Shown one piece after another: positions 16,798 to 25,167 of a DNA stretch of 64,000 bases. The stretch covers positions 992,001 to 1,056,000 of the forward strand of contig NZ_CP168151.1 of the NCBI RefSeq assembly GCF_026913205.2, written 5' to 3'. The stretch comes from Lentilactobacillus sp. SPB1-3 (GTDB taxonomy: Bacteria > Bacillota > Bacilli > Lactobacillales > Lactobacillaceae). A program made the translations under genes and the position numbers. A model generated the notes under the pieces. The model made no database searches. It saw nothing but the letters and a program-made list of their open reading frames with translations, and was not told the origin of the DNA. Within the stretch, counting starts at the first letter, position 1. Every line of letters begins with the position of its first letter.

Positions 16798-17742
16798 TTG
16801 ACATCTGTTGTATTTATGGGAACCCCCAGTTTTGCAGTTCCAATTTTAAAAGGTCTAGTTGAACAGGACTACGACGTGTTATACGCAGTCACACAACCTG
16901 ACCGCCCCGTTGGAAGAAAACACGAATTGAAAAAGACCCCGGTCAAACAAATTGCTGAAGAATTTGATATTCCGGTGTTAGCACCGGCCAAATTATCCGG
17001 TAGCGAAGAAATGGCCACAATCATTGATGCTAATCCTGATTTGATTATCACGGCGGCTTATGGACAATTTTTGCCAACCAAGTTACTGAATGCGGTAAAT
17101 ATCGCGGCAATCAATGTCCATGGTTCCTTACTACCTAAATATCGGGGAGGAGCCCCTGTTCAATATGCAATTATGAATGGGGATGAGCAAACCGGTATTA
17201 CGATTATGTACATGGTAAAGAAGATGGACGCTGGAGATATTTTAGCTCAGGAAGCCATCGACATTGAAAACAACGACGATACTGCATCGATGTTTGACAA
17301 ACTTAGTTTAGTGGGTCGAGATTTACTACTTGAGACACTACCAAAAGTAATTTCAGGTGAAATCAAACCCATCCCTCAAGTTGAAGATGAGGTAGTTTTT
17401 AGTCCCAATATCAAACCAGAAGAAGAGGAGCTAGATTTCTCTCAACCTGCCTTTTTAGTTGACGCCAAAATCAGAGCACTTAGACCTAATCCTGGTGCCT
17501 ACACAGACATTAATGGCAAACGAGTTAAGATTTGGCAGTCTGCCGTCGAAGAACAGGTTACTGAACTTGCCCCTGGTACGGTAGTATCAAAGAGTAAACA
17601 TGAATTACTGATTGCGGCTGGCGATGGCACTGTCTTATCACTATTAGTCGTTCAACCAGCAGGTAAACCCAAACAAAAAATAACTGACTACTTAAATGGT
17701 GCTGGACAAGCACTTCAAGAAGGTCAAAAGGTGATTAACTAA
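16798..17742 (+). CDS. fmt: Methionyl-tRNA formyltransferase
   Basis: It formylates initiator Met-tRNA using 10-formyl-tetrahydrofolate, the cofactor made by FolD (encoded at 5377). The 314-residue product has VVFMGTPSFAVPIL, the catalytic NVHGSLLPKYRGGAPVQYAIMNGD segment (Asn, His and later Asp in MVKKMDAGDIL) and a C-terminal OB-like tRNA-binding domain (IRALRPNPGAY, then KVKIW-type strands). TTG at 16798 follows AGGAGG. The downstream rsmB starts immediately after the stop codon. Confidence 0.97.
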   Translation: MTSVVFMGTPSFAVPILKGLVEQDYDVLYAVTQPDRPVGRKHELKKTPVKQIAEEFDIPVLAPAKLSGSEEMATIIDANPDLIITAAYGQFLPTKLLNAVNIAAINVHGSLLPKYRGGAPVQYAIMNGDEQTGITIMYMVKKMDAGDILAQEAIDIENNDDTASMFDKLSLVGRDLLLETLPKVISGEIKPIPQVEDEVVFSPNIKPEEEELDFSQPAFLVDAKIRALRPNPGAYTDINGKRVKIWQSAVEEQVTELAPGTVVSKSKHELLIAAGDGTVLSLLVVQPAGKPKQKITDYLNGAGQALQEGQKVIN

Positions 17743-19083
17743 ATGAAAATCGATTCAAATAATCCAAGAGAATTAGCAATGCAAACATTAGTCTTGACGG
17801 CTAAGGGAGCTTATTCAAATCTCCAAATCAATTCAGTTCTTGAAAAATCAACGATGAATGTTGAAGATCGGGCCTTGTATACAAATATCGTGTATGGTGT
17901 CTTACAACATATGCTAACTTTTGAATACCAATTAGCTCCATTCTTGAAAGACGCCAATGATACCGAAGACTGGGTCAAAGAACTCTTATACACTGCCATA
18001 TATCAATTGGAATATCTTGATCGAGTTCCTAAACGGGCAATCTTTGATGAAACTATTAAAATTGCTAAGCGAAATGGGCATGACGGTATTCGTCGAATGG
18101 TAACTGGTGTTTTGCATGCCATTGACAGAAAAGGACTTTTAGACCCAAGCAAAATTAATAATCGTCCTGAAAGAATTTCCATTCAAACCAGTGTCCCCGT
18201 CTGGTTAGTTAAAACTCTTGACGAGCAATTAGGCAAAGACAAGACTGAAGCAATTTTGCGGTCTATCAACCATCCCGCTAAGCAATCAATCAGAATGAAC
18301 CAACATGCTGATATGCCTAAAGATGAAATCGTTGCTACGTTAGAGGAAGAAGGCTTTAAGGTTTCTGAGAGCCCTGTCGCTACCAGCGGATTAATTCTTC
18401 AAGGTAAGTTAGCAATCAATAGTCAGTTGTACAAAGATGGCATTATTACTATTCAAGATGAAAGTGCTATGTTACCTGTTGAATCAATGACCATTTCAGG
18501 TGATGATAATATCTTAGATGCTTGTAGCGCCCCAGGAGGTAAGACTACTCAAATCGCTGAACAATTGAGTTCAGGGATGGTAACTGCTTTAGATATTCAT
18601 GATAAGAAGTTGAGAGTAGTTAAGCGGAATGCCCAACGAATGGGTCTAGATGACAAAGTAACTACTTTAGCTTTAGATGCCCGAAAGGTCGACGAAAAGT
18701 TTGCTGATGAAACTTTTGATTCAATCTTAGTGGATGCTCCCTGTTCTGGCTTAGGGTTGATTCGCAGAAAACCTGAAATTCGTTATTCAAAGACTCTAGC
18801 TGATTCAGAAAAGCTAAGTAATATTCAACAAGAGATTTTGACTGCTGTTGCACCAAAGGTCAAAGTTGGTGGTACGATTACTTATAGTACTTGTACAATT
18901 TTGAACCAAGAAAATCAGGATGTGGTCGATAACTTCTTGGCTAGTCATCCAGACTTCTCTTTAGTCACTGTGGCAACTAATAGAGACTTATCTGCTAATA
19001 TTGATAACAAATTATTAAAAATTTACCCTGACGACTATAAATCTGATGGCTTTTTCGTAAGTACTTTACGAAGAGATAAATAA
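17743..19083 (+). CDS. rsmB: 16S rRNA (cytosine-967-C5)-methyltransferase RsmB
   Basis: The 446-residue product joins an N-terminal NusB-like RNA-binding domain (PRELAMQTLVLTAKGAYSNLQINSVLE) to a C-terminal SAM-dependent methyltransferase with DACSAPGGKTTQIAE, DIHDKKLRVVKRNAQRMG, the catalytic Cys motif VDAPCSGLGLIRRKPEIR and the second Cys motif YSTCTI. It methylates C967 of 16S rRNA. It directly abuts fmt and precedes the phosphatase/kinase pair, as in Bacillus (sun-prpC-prkC). Confidence 0.96.
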   Translation: MKIDSNNPRELAMQTLVLTAKGAYSNLQINSVLEKSTMNVEDRALYTNIVYGVLQHMLTFEYQLAPFLKDANDTEDWVKELLYTAIYQLEYLDRVPKRAIFDETIKIAKRNGHDGIRRMVTGVLHAIDRKGLLDPSKINNRPERISIQTSVPVWLVKTLDEQLGKDKTEAILRSINHPAKQSIRMNQHADMPKDEIVATLEEEGFKVSESPVATSGLILQGKLAINSQLYKDGIITIQDESAMLPVESMTISGDDNILDACSAPGGKTTQIAEQLSSGMVTALDIHDKKLRVVKRNAQRMGLDDKVTTLALDARKVDEKFADETFDSILVDAPCSGLGLIRRKPEIRYSKTLADSEKLSNIQQEILTAVAPKVKVGGTITYSTCTILNQENQDVVDNFLASHPDFSLVTVATNRDLSANIDNKLLKIYPDDYKSDGFFVSTLRRDK

Positions 19084-19097
19084 TGGAGTTGATTTAA

Positions 19098-19847
19098 GTG
19101 AAGATCGCCTATAATTCGGTAATTGGCAAAGTTCGTGATAAAAATGAAGATGCAGTTGGCACTTTTAAGAATCAGGCGGGGGTAACCTTAGCTTTACTTT
19201 CTGATGGTATCGGTGGCAATAAAGCTGGTGAAGTTGCCTCTCAATTAGTAGTTTCTAATTTAGGGAATAGTTTTGCCAAAACTGATCTGGCATCGATTGA
19301 AGATGCCCAGGCCTGGCTAGACCAAGAATTAAATAAAGTTAATGACGTGATCTTAGCCGAATCCAATACGGATACGAACCTTAAGGGAATGGGGACAACA
19401 TTTGTTGCTGCGTTGATTTCTGGTGCCGACGGTTTTATTGCTAATATTGGTGATAGCCGGGGATACTTATTTTCTCATGGTCAACTTCAACAGGTTTCAG
19501 AAGACCATTCATACGTTAACGAACTGATTAAGACTGGTAATCTAACTCCTGATGAGGCCAAGAATAATCCATATAAGAACATTATTACTAAAAGTTTAGG
19601 GATCAATGATGCCTCGACCGCTGATTATATAGGTTTTCAACTTCAGGATAATGATCAAATTTTGCTATGTAGTGATGGATTGACCAACATGGTCGATGAT
19701 GACACCATTGCTCGGGTATTAGGCGAATCAACTTCAGTTAAGGAAAAATGTGAAAAATTAATTACTTTGGCTAACGATAATGGCGGATTGGATAATATCA
19801 CCGTTTTAATTATGAGCTATGAATCGGCAGGTGATACTGATGAATAG
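19098..19847 (+). CDS. stp: PP2C-type Ser/Thr protein phosphatase (Stp/PrpC)
   Basis: It removes phosphates placed by the neighbouring PASTA kinase. The 249-residue product has the PP2C metal motifs: VRDKNEDAVG, LLSDGIGGNKAGEVAS, GTTFVAALI, ANIGDSRGYLF, ILLCSDGLTNMVDD and GGLDNITVLI, with all metal-binding Asp residues present. GTG at 19098 follows TGGAG. The 3' end overlaps the kinase start by 8 bases, so phosphatase and kinase are translationally coupled. Confidence 0.96.
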   Translation: MKIAYNSVIGKVRDKNEDAVGTFKNQAGVTLALLSDGIGGNKAGEVASQLVVSNLGNSFAKTDLASIEDAQAWLDQELNKVNDVILAESNTDTNLKGMGTTFVAALISGADGFIANIGDSRGYLFSHGQLQQVSEDHSYVNELIKTGNLTPDEAKNNPYKNIITKSLGINDASTADYIGFQLQDNDQILLCSDGLTNMVDDDTIARVLGESTSVKEKCEKLITLANDNGGLDNITVLIMSYESAGDTDE

Positions 19848-21945
19848 CGGTTATGTATTGAATGGGAGATATAAAATTATCTCCCGACTCGGCGAAGGTG
19901 GTATGGCAGATGTTTATCTGGCACAAGACCTGATATTAGACCGAAAAGTCGCTGTTAAGCTTTTACGCTTAGACTTTAGGGACAATCCTAAAGCCAAACG
20001 AAGATTTCAAAATGAAGCATTAGCTGTTACCCAACTAAATAATTCGCACATCGTCGGTGTGTATGACGTTGATGAAGTAGAAGGCATGCAGTACATCGTA
20101 ATGGAGTGGGTCAATGGTGAAGATCTTAAGGACTATATCAAGGATTATTCACCCATCCCTTATGCGACAGTTGTCGATATTATGGAACAAATCTGTAGTG
20201 CCGTGGGAGAAGCTCACCGTCACGGTATTATCCATCGTGACCTGAAACCACAAAATATCTTAATTAATGGGGATGGCTACGTAAAGATTACTGACTTTGG
20301 TATTTCTCGAGTTACTAACGAAGATACTATGACGCAAACTAGGTCGATAATCGGTTCAATTCACTATTTGTCTCCTGAACAGATCAAGGGATTAATGGCA
20401 ACTAAACGTTCAGACATTTATTCATTGGGAATCATTCTCTATGAATTGTTGACGGGTAATGTGCCATTCGATGGCGAAACGGCTGTTTCAATCGCCATCA
20501 AGCACTCTCAGGAGTCGATTCCATCAGTGAGAGACATTGACCCTAAAATTCCGCAACCGCTTGAGAACGTCGTTTTAAAGGCCACTGCTAAGGACCCTAA
20601 TGATCGGTACGATTCAGTTGATGAATTAGCTGATGATTTAAAGACATCACTTTCTCTGGATCGTCTTTTAGAACCTAGATTCGAACCGAATCCTAAAGAC
20701 AACAGCAATGATAAAACTCGGGTGATGCCATTCTCACCTCTTCAATCCACTGGTTTAAATTCAGATAAGCTAGCAGCTAAGGCGGCTCCTGAAGATAGTC
20801 AGGATCATGAAGAAAAGTCTGATGATACACCAAAACAAAAGTCTAAAGACAAAAAGCCCAAAAAGCGCCGTCATCATCGCCGTCGATGGCTTATCTTGGG
20901 TGGCTTATTAATCATTTTAATAATCTTTGGTGTGTTGATTGCTACGGCTAATGGTCGAACAAGAGTACCTCAGGTAACTGGATTAACTGAAAGTGATGCT
21001 AAGCAGAGTTTATTAGATGCTCATCTAAAAGTCGGTAAGATAACTTATAAGAATAGTTATTCTATTGATAAAAACCGAGTGATCAGTTCTACTCCGGATG
21101 AAGGTGTGCAACTGCATAAACGTGATAAAGTTAACTTGTTACTTAGTTCCGGTGTCAGGACGGTTAAGTTAGATAATTACGTTGGCCAATCATACAATAA
21201 AGTAGCTGTCCGGCTTAAAAACCAGGGATTTAAAGTTAAGCGACGAAGTGCTCCTTCAAGTTCATTTGCAGCCGGTAAGATTCTTCAACAAAATTTCAAT
21301 CCTAACAGGCATTACGATCCTAATAAAAAGACATTAACCTTTGTCGTGTCTACTGGAATCAAAGAAATCACGTTAAAAGACCTTACTGGGATGACTAAAG
21401 ATCAGGTGGTTGATTACACTAACAAGGTGAAATTGAATCCGACATTTGATTATGCTTATTCAGACGATGTCCCTAATGGTGAAGTTATTAGTCAAACACC
21501 AGCCGCTGACGAACAAGTCCAGCAGGGTAGCAGTATCATGGTTTACATTTCTCGAGGTAAGAAAACTTCTAATGATTTAAAGAGTTTTAGTACTAAGGTA
21601 ACGATTCCATATCGAGATGATTCTAAGTCGATTACTCAATCAAACAATGACAGTTCCATCAGTTCAGATAGTACTTCTGGATTAACAGGAGATCCTGTTG
21701 GAAATAGTTCTTCGTCATTAGATGATCAGAGTTCATCTCAATCTAAAACAGAAAACGTTATTTTGATATATCTTAAAGATCATGATCATGATTTATCTAA
21801 AGTTTATAAACAGATGGTAATTTCCCGTGATACTACGGTCTCATTACCGTTTGAACTTACTAAAGACGAAATTGGTAAGTATAAAATCGTTCGGGATGGC
21901 AAGACGATATTACGGGATAACAACATTACTTATCAAATGCACTAA
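19840..21945 (+). CDS. pknB: PASTA-domain Ser/Thr protein kinase (Stk/PrkC)
   Basis: This membrane kinase senses peptidoglycan fragments or lipid II and regulates cell-wall growth. I start at ATG 19840 (701 residues); an upstream in-frame ATG at 19819 lies deeper in stp. The kinase domain (about 10-270) has GEGGMADVYLA, the VAVKLL lysine, HRDLKPQNIL and DFGISR. A Lys/Arg-rich linker precedes one membrane helix (WLILGGLLIILIIFGVLIAT, about 355-375). Three PASTA repeats follow, then a Ser-rich linker and an extra C-terminal domain of about 60 residues. Confidence 0.96.
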   Translation: MNSGYVLNGRYKIISRLGEGGMADVYLAQDLILDRKVAVKLLRLDFRDNPKAKRRFQNEALAVTQLNNSHIVGVYDVDEVEGMQYIVMEWVNGEDLKDYIKDYSPIPYATVVDIMEQICSAVGEAHRHGIIHRDLKPQNILINGDGYVKITDFGISRVTNEDTMTQTRSIIGSIHYLSPEQIKGLMATKRSDIYSLGIILYELLTGNVPFDGETAVSIAIKHSQESIPSVRDIDPKIPQPLENVVLKATAKDPNDRYDSVDELADDLKTSLSLDRLLEPRFEPNPKDNSNDKTRVMPFSPLQSTGLNSDKLAAKAAPEDSQDHEEKSDDTPKQKSKDKKPKKRRHHRRRWLILGGLLIILIIFGVLIATANGRTRVPQVTGLTESDAKQSLLDAHLKVGKITYKNSYSIDKNRVISSTPDEGVQLHKRDKVNLLLSSGVRTVKLDNYVGQSYNKVAVRLKNQGFKVKRRSAPSSSFAAGKILQQNFNPNRHYDPNKKTLTFVVSTGIKEITLKDLTGMTKDQVVDYTNKVKLNPTFDYAYSDDVPNGEVISQTPAADEQVQQGSSIMVYISRGKKTSNDLKSFSTKVTIPYRDDSKSITQSNNDSSISSDSTSGLTGDPVGNSSSSLDDQSSSQSKTENVILIYLKDHDHDLSKVYKQMVISRDTTVSLPFELTKDEIGKYKIVRDGKTILRDNNITYQMH

Positions 21946-21965
21946 CAGAAGTTAATGCAAAATCG

Positions 21966-22002
21966 AATCACTTCTCTTATAATAAAAGGGAAGTGATTTT
22001 TT
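21966..22002 (+). terminator. Terminator or attenuator between pknB and rsgA
   Basis: AATCACTTC and GAAGTGATT form a nine-pair stem followed by T6. It lies just before the rsgA ribosome binding site, which also argues against the in-frame GTG at 21993 as the rsgA start. Confidence 0.7.
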
Positions 22003-22016
22003 ATCGAGGTGATCAA

Positions 22017-22901
22017 TTGGCAAAAGGCAAGATTTACCAATCCTTAAGTGGATTTTATGATGTGTTGTCAGATGATGATAATGAGATTTACCGGACTAGA
22101 GCTAGAGGTAATTTTAGGAAGCGGGGATTGACGCCGATAGTTGGGGATGAAGTTGAGTTTGAAGACGGGTACATATTAAAGCTGCTACCCAGAACTAATT
22201 CCTTAGTTAGACCGCCAATCGCCAATATCGATCAGGCAATTGTGACCACGGCTGTTAAACAGCCGGATTTTTCTAGTAATTTACTTGATCGAGAATTGTT
22301 GGCCTTAGAGGTTGCTGGTATTCAACCAGTGCTGTACTTTACTAAGACCGATCTGTTAAGTGAAGCTGAGTTAAAGCGATTTGAAGTGATCGCTGCAGGA
22401 TATCGTCAGATTGGCTACGACGTTGTACTTCCTAAAACAGCTTTTTCAAAAGAATCACTAGCTGAAATCGAGAAGTTACTTTCCAGCAAGGAAAACGTGA
22501 TTATGGGGCAGACTGGTGCTGGTAAATCAACTTTACTGAACCATATCACTCCACAACTTAACTTGGAAACAGGAGAGATTTCTGCAGCTTTAAATCGTGG
22601 TAAACATACCACCAGAAAAGTGGCATTACTAAAAGTTGGTGACGGACTGGTTGCTGACACTCCTGGATTTTCTTCTTATGATCCCATTCAGTTAGACGCT
22701 AGAGATTTGGGACAGTATTTCCCAGAATTCAAGCGAGCATCCGCTAAATGTCGTTTTAGAGGTTGCGTTCACGTTAATGAGCCTGACTGTGAAGTTAAGC
22801 GAGAAGTCGAGACAGGCGAAATTATGCAATCCCGGTATGACAATTATCTCCAAATCTACACTGAAATCAAAAATCGCAAACCAAATTATAAAACAAAGTG
22901 A
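22017..22901 (+). CDS. rsgA: Ribosome small-subunit-dependent GTPase RsgA
   Basis: RsgA is a circularly permuted GTPase that checks late 30S assembly. I start at TTG 22017 (MAKGKIYQSLSGFYDV) behind CGAGGTGATC, giving 294 residues. The order is an OB domain, then G4 (FTKTDL), G1 (GQTGAGKSTLLN), the G3 segment ADTPGFSSYD, and a C-terminal zinc knuckle with Cys and His in KCRFRGCVHVNEPDCEV. rpe follows after 9 bases. Confidence 0.96.
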   Translation: MAKGKIYQSLSGFYDVLSDDDNEIYRTRARGNFRKRGLTPIVGDEVEFEDGYILKLLPRTNSLVRPPIANIDQAIVTTAVKQPDFSSNLLDRELLALEVAGIQPVLYFTKTDLLSEAELKRFEVIAAGYRQIGYDVVLPKTAFSKESLAEIEKLLSSKENVIMGQTGAGKSTLLNHITPQLNLETGEISAALNRGKHTTRKVALLKVGDGLVADTPGFSSYDPIQLDARDLGQYFPEFKRASAKCRFRGCVHVNEPDCEVKREVETGEIMQSRYDNYLQIYTEIKNRKPNYKTK

Positions 22902-22910
22902 GGAATTATT

Positions 22911-23564
22911 ATGATTAAAGTAGCACCTTCAATTCTATCAGCAGATTATTTGAATCTTCAAAAAGACATTGAGACCGTTGAAAAGGGTGGGGCAGAATAC
23001 TTGCACATCGACGTGATGGATGGAGCATTTGTTCCTTCAATCTCATACGGTCCCGGTTGGGTAAAAGCGATTCGTAAAGTTTCAAATATGGTTCTTGACG
23101 TGCATATGATGGTTGAAAACCCAGAAAGATACGTTGACGAATTCGCCGATGCTGGTGCTGATATTATCGGTGTTCAAGTTGAAGCTACTCAACACATTCA
23201 CAGAGCACTTCAAATGATCAACAACAAAAACGTTGGCGCAGAAGTAGTTATTAACCCAGGTACTCCAGTTTCAGCAATCGAGCCAGTTCTTCACATGGTT
23301 AAGCAAGTATTAGTAATGACTGTTAACCCTGGTTTCGGTGGTCAAAAATTCCTTCCAGAAACTGTTGCTAAAATTTCTGAATTAAACGAAATTAAAAAGG
23401 CTCGTGGCTTGGATTTCGATATTGAAATTGATGGTGGAGTTAATAACGAGACTGTTGTTGCTGCCGCCAATGCTGGTGCAACAGTTGCTGTTGCTGGTTC
23501 ATATGTATTTGGTTCAGATGATCCTGTAGCAAAGGTTAACGCAATTAAGGATGCCACAAAATGA
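22911..23564 (+). CDS. rpe: Ribulose-phosphate 3-epimerase
   Basis: It interconverts ribulose-5-phosphate and xylulose-5-phosphate in the pentose phosphate and phosphoketolase routes. The 217-residue TIM barrel has SILSADYLNL, HIDVMDGAFVPSISYGP, DVHMMVENPERYVD, TVNPGFGGQKF and EIDGGVNNET, covering the catalytic Asp residues and metal ligands. GAGGAAT precedes the ATG. The stop codon overlaps the thiN start (ATGA). Association with rsgA and thiN is conserved in Bacillota. Confidence 0.97.
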   Translation: MIKVAPSILSADYLNLQKDIETVEKGGAEYLHIDVMDGAFVPSISYGPGWVKAIRKVSNMVLDVHMMVENPERYVDEFADAGADIIGVQVEATQHIHRALQMINNKNVGAEVVINPGTPVSAIEPVLHMVKQVLVMTVNPGFGGQKFLPETVAKISELNEIKKARGLDFDIEIDGGVNNETVVAAANAGATVAVAGSYVFGSDDPVAKVNAIKDATK

Positions 23565-24214
23565 AACGCCTAAATCTGCTAGTTGGGGGACCAACTGACT
23601 TATGGCCTGACAGTTTATCCAAGGGTCAAGTAGCGGGTAATTTTATTGGCATTGATCGCGGTAATTTACATTTGATCAATTTAGGTATTGATCCAATAGT
23701 GGCAATTGGTGACTTTGATTCTTTGAAGCCCAATGAATTAAAGCTCGTCAAAGACCATGTAGCTGACATTCGTCAGTCGATTCCTGAAAAAGATGACACG
23801 GATACTCAATTGGGGTTGAAGGTGGCTTTTGAAGAACTTGGGGCGGATGAATTAGTCGTTTATGGTGCCACAGGCGGTAGAATAGATCATTTTCTAGCCA
23901 ATTTATGGATGGTTTTAGAACCTCGATTTAATAAGTATGCGGATAGAATTAAAATGATTGATCGCCAAAATAGTATTTCTTTTTTCTTACCAGGAAAATA
24001 TACTATTGAAAAAGAAAATGATAAAAAATATTTGGCATTTGTTTGTTTAACACCGATGAACTCGTTGACTTTATATGATGAGAAATATCAATTAAATGAT
24101 TATCACGTAACACAACCCACATCGTGGGCTAGCAACGAATTTGTTGGCCCACATGCTTCATTTGAATTTGATAGTGGGGTAATGTGTGTCATTCAAAGTG
24201 CTGATTTAAAGTAA
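23561..24214 (+). CDS. thiN: Thiamine pyrophosphokinase
   Basis: It converts thiamine and ATP to thiamine pyrophosphate, the phosphoketolase cofactor. The 217-residue product has the N-terminal ATP-binding domain (NFIGIDRGNLHLINLGIDPIVAIGDFDSL, EKDDTDTQLGL, YGATGGRIDHFLANL) and a C-terminal thiamine-binding beta sandwich. The ATG overlaps the rpe stop codon by 4 bases, and a terminator follows. Confidence 0.95.
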   Translation: MKRLNLLVGGPTDLWPDSLSKGQVAGNFIGIDRGNLHLINLGIDPIVAIGDFDSLKPNELKLVKDHVADIRQSIPEKDDTDTQLGLKVAFEELGADELVVYGATGGRIDHFLANLWMVLEPRFNKYADRIKMIDRQNSISFFLPGKYTIEKENDKKYLAFVCLTPMNSLTLYDEKYQLNDYHVTQPTSWASNEFVGPHASFEFDSGVMCVIQSADLK

Positions 24215-24215
24215 T

Positions 24216-24260
24216 AAAAAGATCGTGAAAAGGCAAATTATGCCCGTTCACGATCTTTTT
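24216..24260 (+). terminator. Terminator after thiN
   Basis: AAAAAGATCGTGAA and TTCACGATCTTTTT form a long perfect stem ending in T5. Confidence 0.9.
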
Positions 24261-24307
24261 AGTGTACAATCAGTCCTGTTAATTATGATTGAAATAAAAT
24301 GAATTCA

Positions 24308-24343
24308 AAAAAAGTGCTAATAACATTATGTTATTAGCACTTA
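24308..24343 (-). terminator. Terminator of rpmB
   Basis: On the minus strand AAGTGCTAATAACAT pairs with its complement around a short loop and is followed by T7. Confidence 0.9.
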
Positions 24344-24365
24344 ACTTTAGTAGGTCAACAGGCGA

Positions 24366-24551
24366 TTAAACGCGAGTAACTTTACCAGATTTAAGAGTTC
24401 TTGCAGAAATCCAAACCTTCTTAGGCTTGCCGTCAACAAGGATACGAACTTTTTGCAAGTTTGGCTTCCAGCTACGACGACTAGAATTCAAAGCGTGTGA
24501 ACGCTTGTTACCAAAACGAGTACGTTTGCCGTTAATAAAATCTTTTGCCAT
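24366..24551 (-). CDS. rpmB: 50S ribosomal protein L28
   Basis: I start at ATG 24551 behind AAAGGGGAT, giving the usual 61 residues ([20 protein letters not shown]). The rest ([35 protein letters not shown]) is canonical L28. The N-terminus lacks the zinc-binding cysteine pairs, so it is the zinc-free form. It is transcribed alone, divergently from yloU, as in Bacillus. Confidence 0.97.
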   Translation of the reverse strand: MAKDFINGKRTRFGNKRSHALNSSRRSWKPNLQKVRILVDGKPKKVWISARTLKSGKVTRV

Positions 24552-24722
24552 GGTTAACAAATCCCCTTTCTCATCGGTTTAATATTAACATTCTGATTTG
24601 TTCCACCCTAGTAATTTATCATAGTTACCCCTGCATTGCAATACTTTTCTTTCAAGTGATTTTACTTGACACTCAATTTTAAGATTACTAGTTTGCTTTG
24701 GTTTTTTGGTTGATTGTGGTAA

Positions 24723-24740
24723 CATTAACTATCGTTAATG
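24723..24740. promoter_or_regulatory. Dyad symmetry upstream of yloU
   Basis: CATTAAC and GTTAATG are perfect inverted repeats separated by TATC. They lie 37 bases before the yloU start codon in the divergent region with rpmB, so this could be an operator. No known regulator motif is recognised. Confidence 0.4.
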
Positions 24741-24777
24741 GTGTTACACATTATTTTTTCAAGGAGGCTGTATATTC

Positions 24778-25137
24778 ATGGCCGTTAAAATTAAGACAAA
24801 ATTCGGTACAGTAGATATTGATAATGACGTTATTGCTAACGTTGTAGGTGGAACAGCAACTGATAACTATGGTGTTGTCGGTATGGCTAGTAGAAACCAA
24901 TTTCGGGATAATGTCAACGACATTTTAAAAAGAGAGAACTTCTTTAAAGGTGTCGAGGTTAAACAGAATGATAACCAGATTACCATCGATGTATATATTG
25001 TGGTAAGCTATGGTACTAAAATCTCAGAAGTTTCAAAGAGCGTTCAATCTAAGGTCAAGTATAATTTACAACACATGCTTGGCGTTTCTGCAAACTCGGT
25101 TAACGTTATCGTTCAAGGCGTTCAAGTGTTGAACTAA
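24778..25137 (+). CDS. yloU: Asp23/Gls24 family protein (YloU)
   Basis: The 119-residue Asp23-domain protein has VDIDNDVIANVVGGTATDNYGVVGMAS, QITIDVYIVVSYGTKISEVSKSVQSKV and VNVIVQGVQV. It is encoded 30 bases upstream of the DAK-family gene yloV, the conserved pairing in Bacillota, and is thought to act with the fatty acid kinase subunit or the envelope. AGGAGG precedes the ATG. It is a paralogue of the Asp23-family gene at 4462 but shorter, without the acidic tail. Confidence 0.92.
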   Translation: MAVKIKTKFGTVDIDNDVIANVVGGTATDNYGVVGMASRNQFRDNVNDILKRENFFKGVEVKQNDNQITIDVYIVVSYGTKISEVSKSVQSKVKYNLQHMLGVSANSVNVIVQGVQVLN

Positions 25138-25167
25138 TAATCGAACTTGCATAGGGAGGAAAATTAA

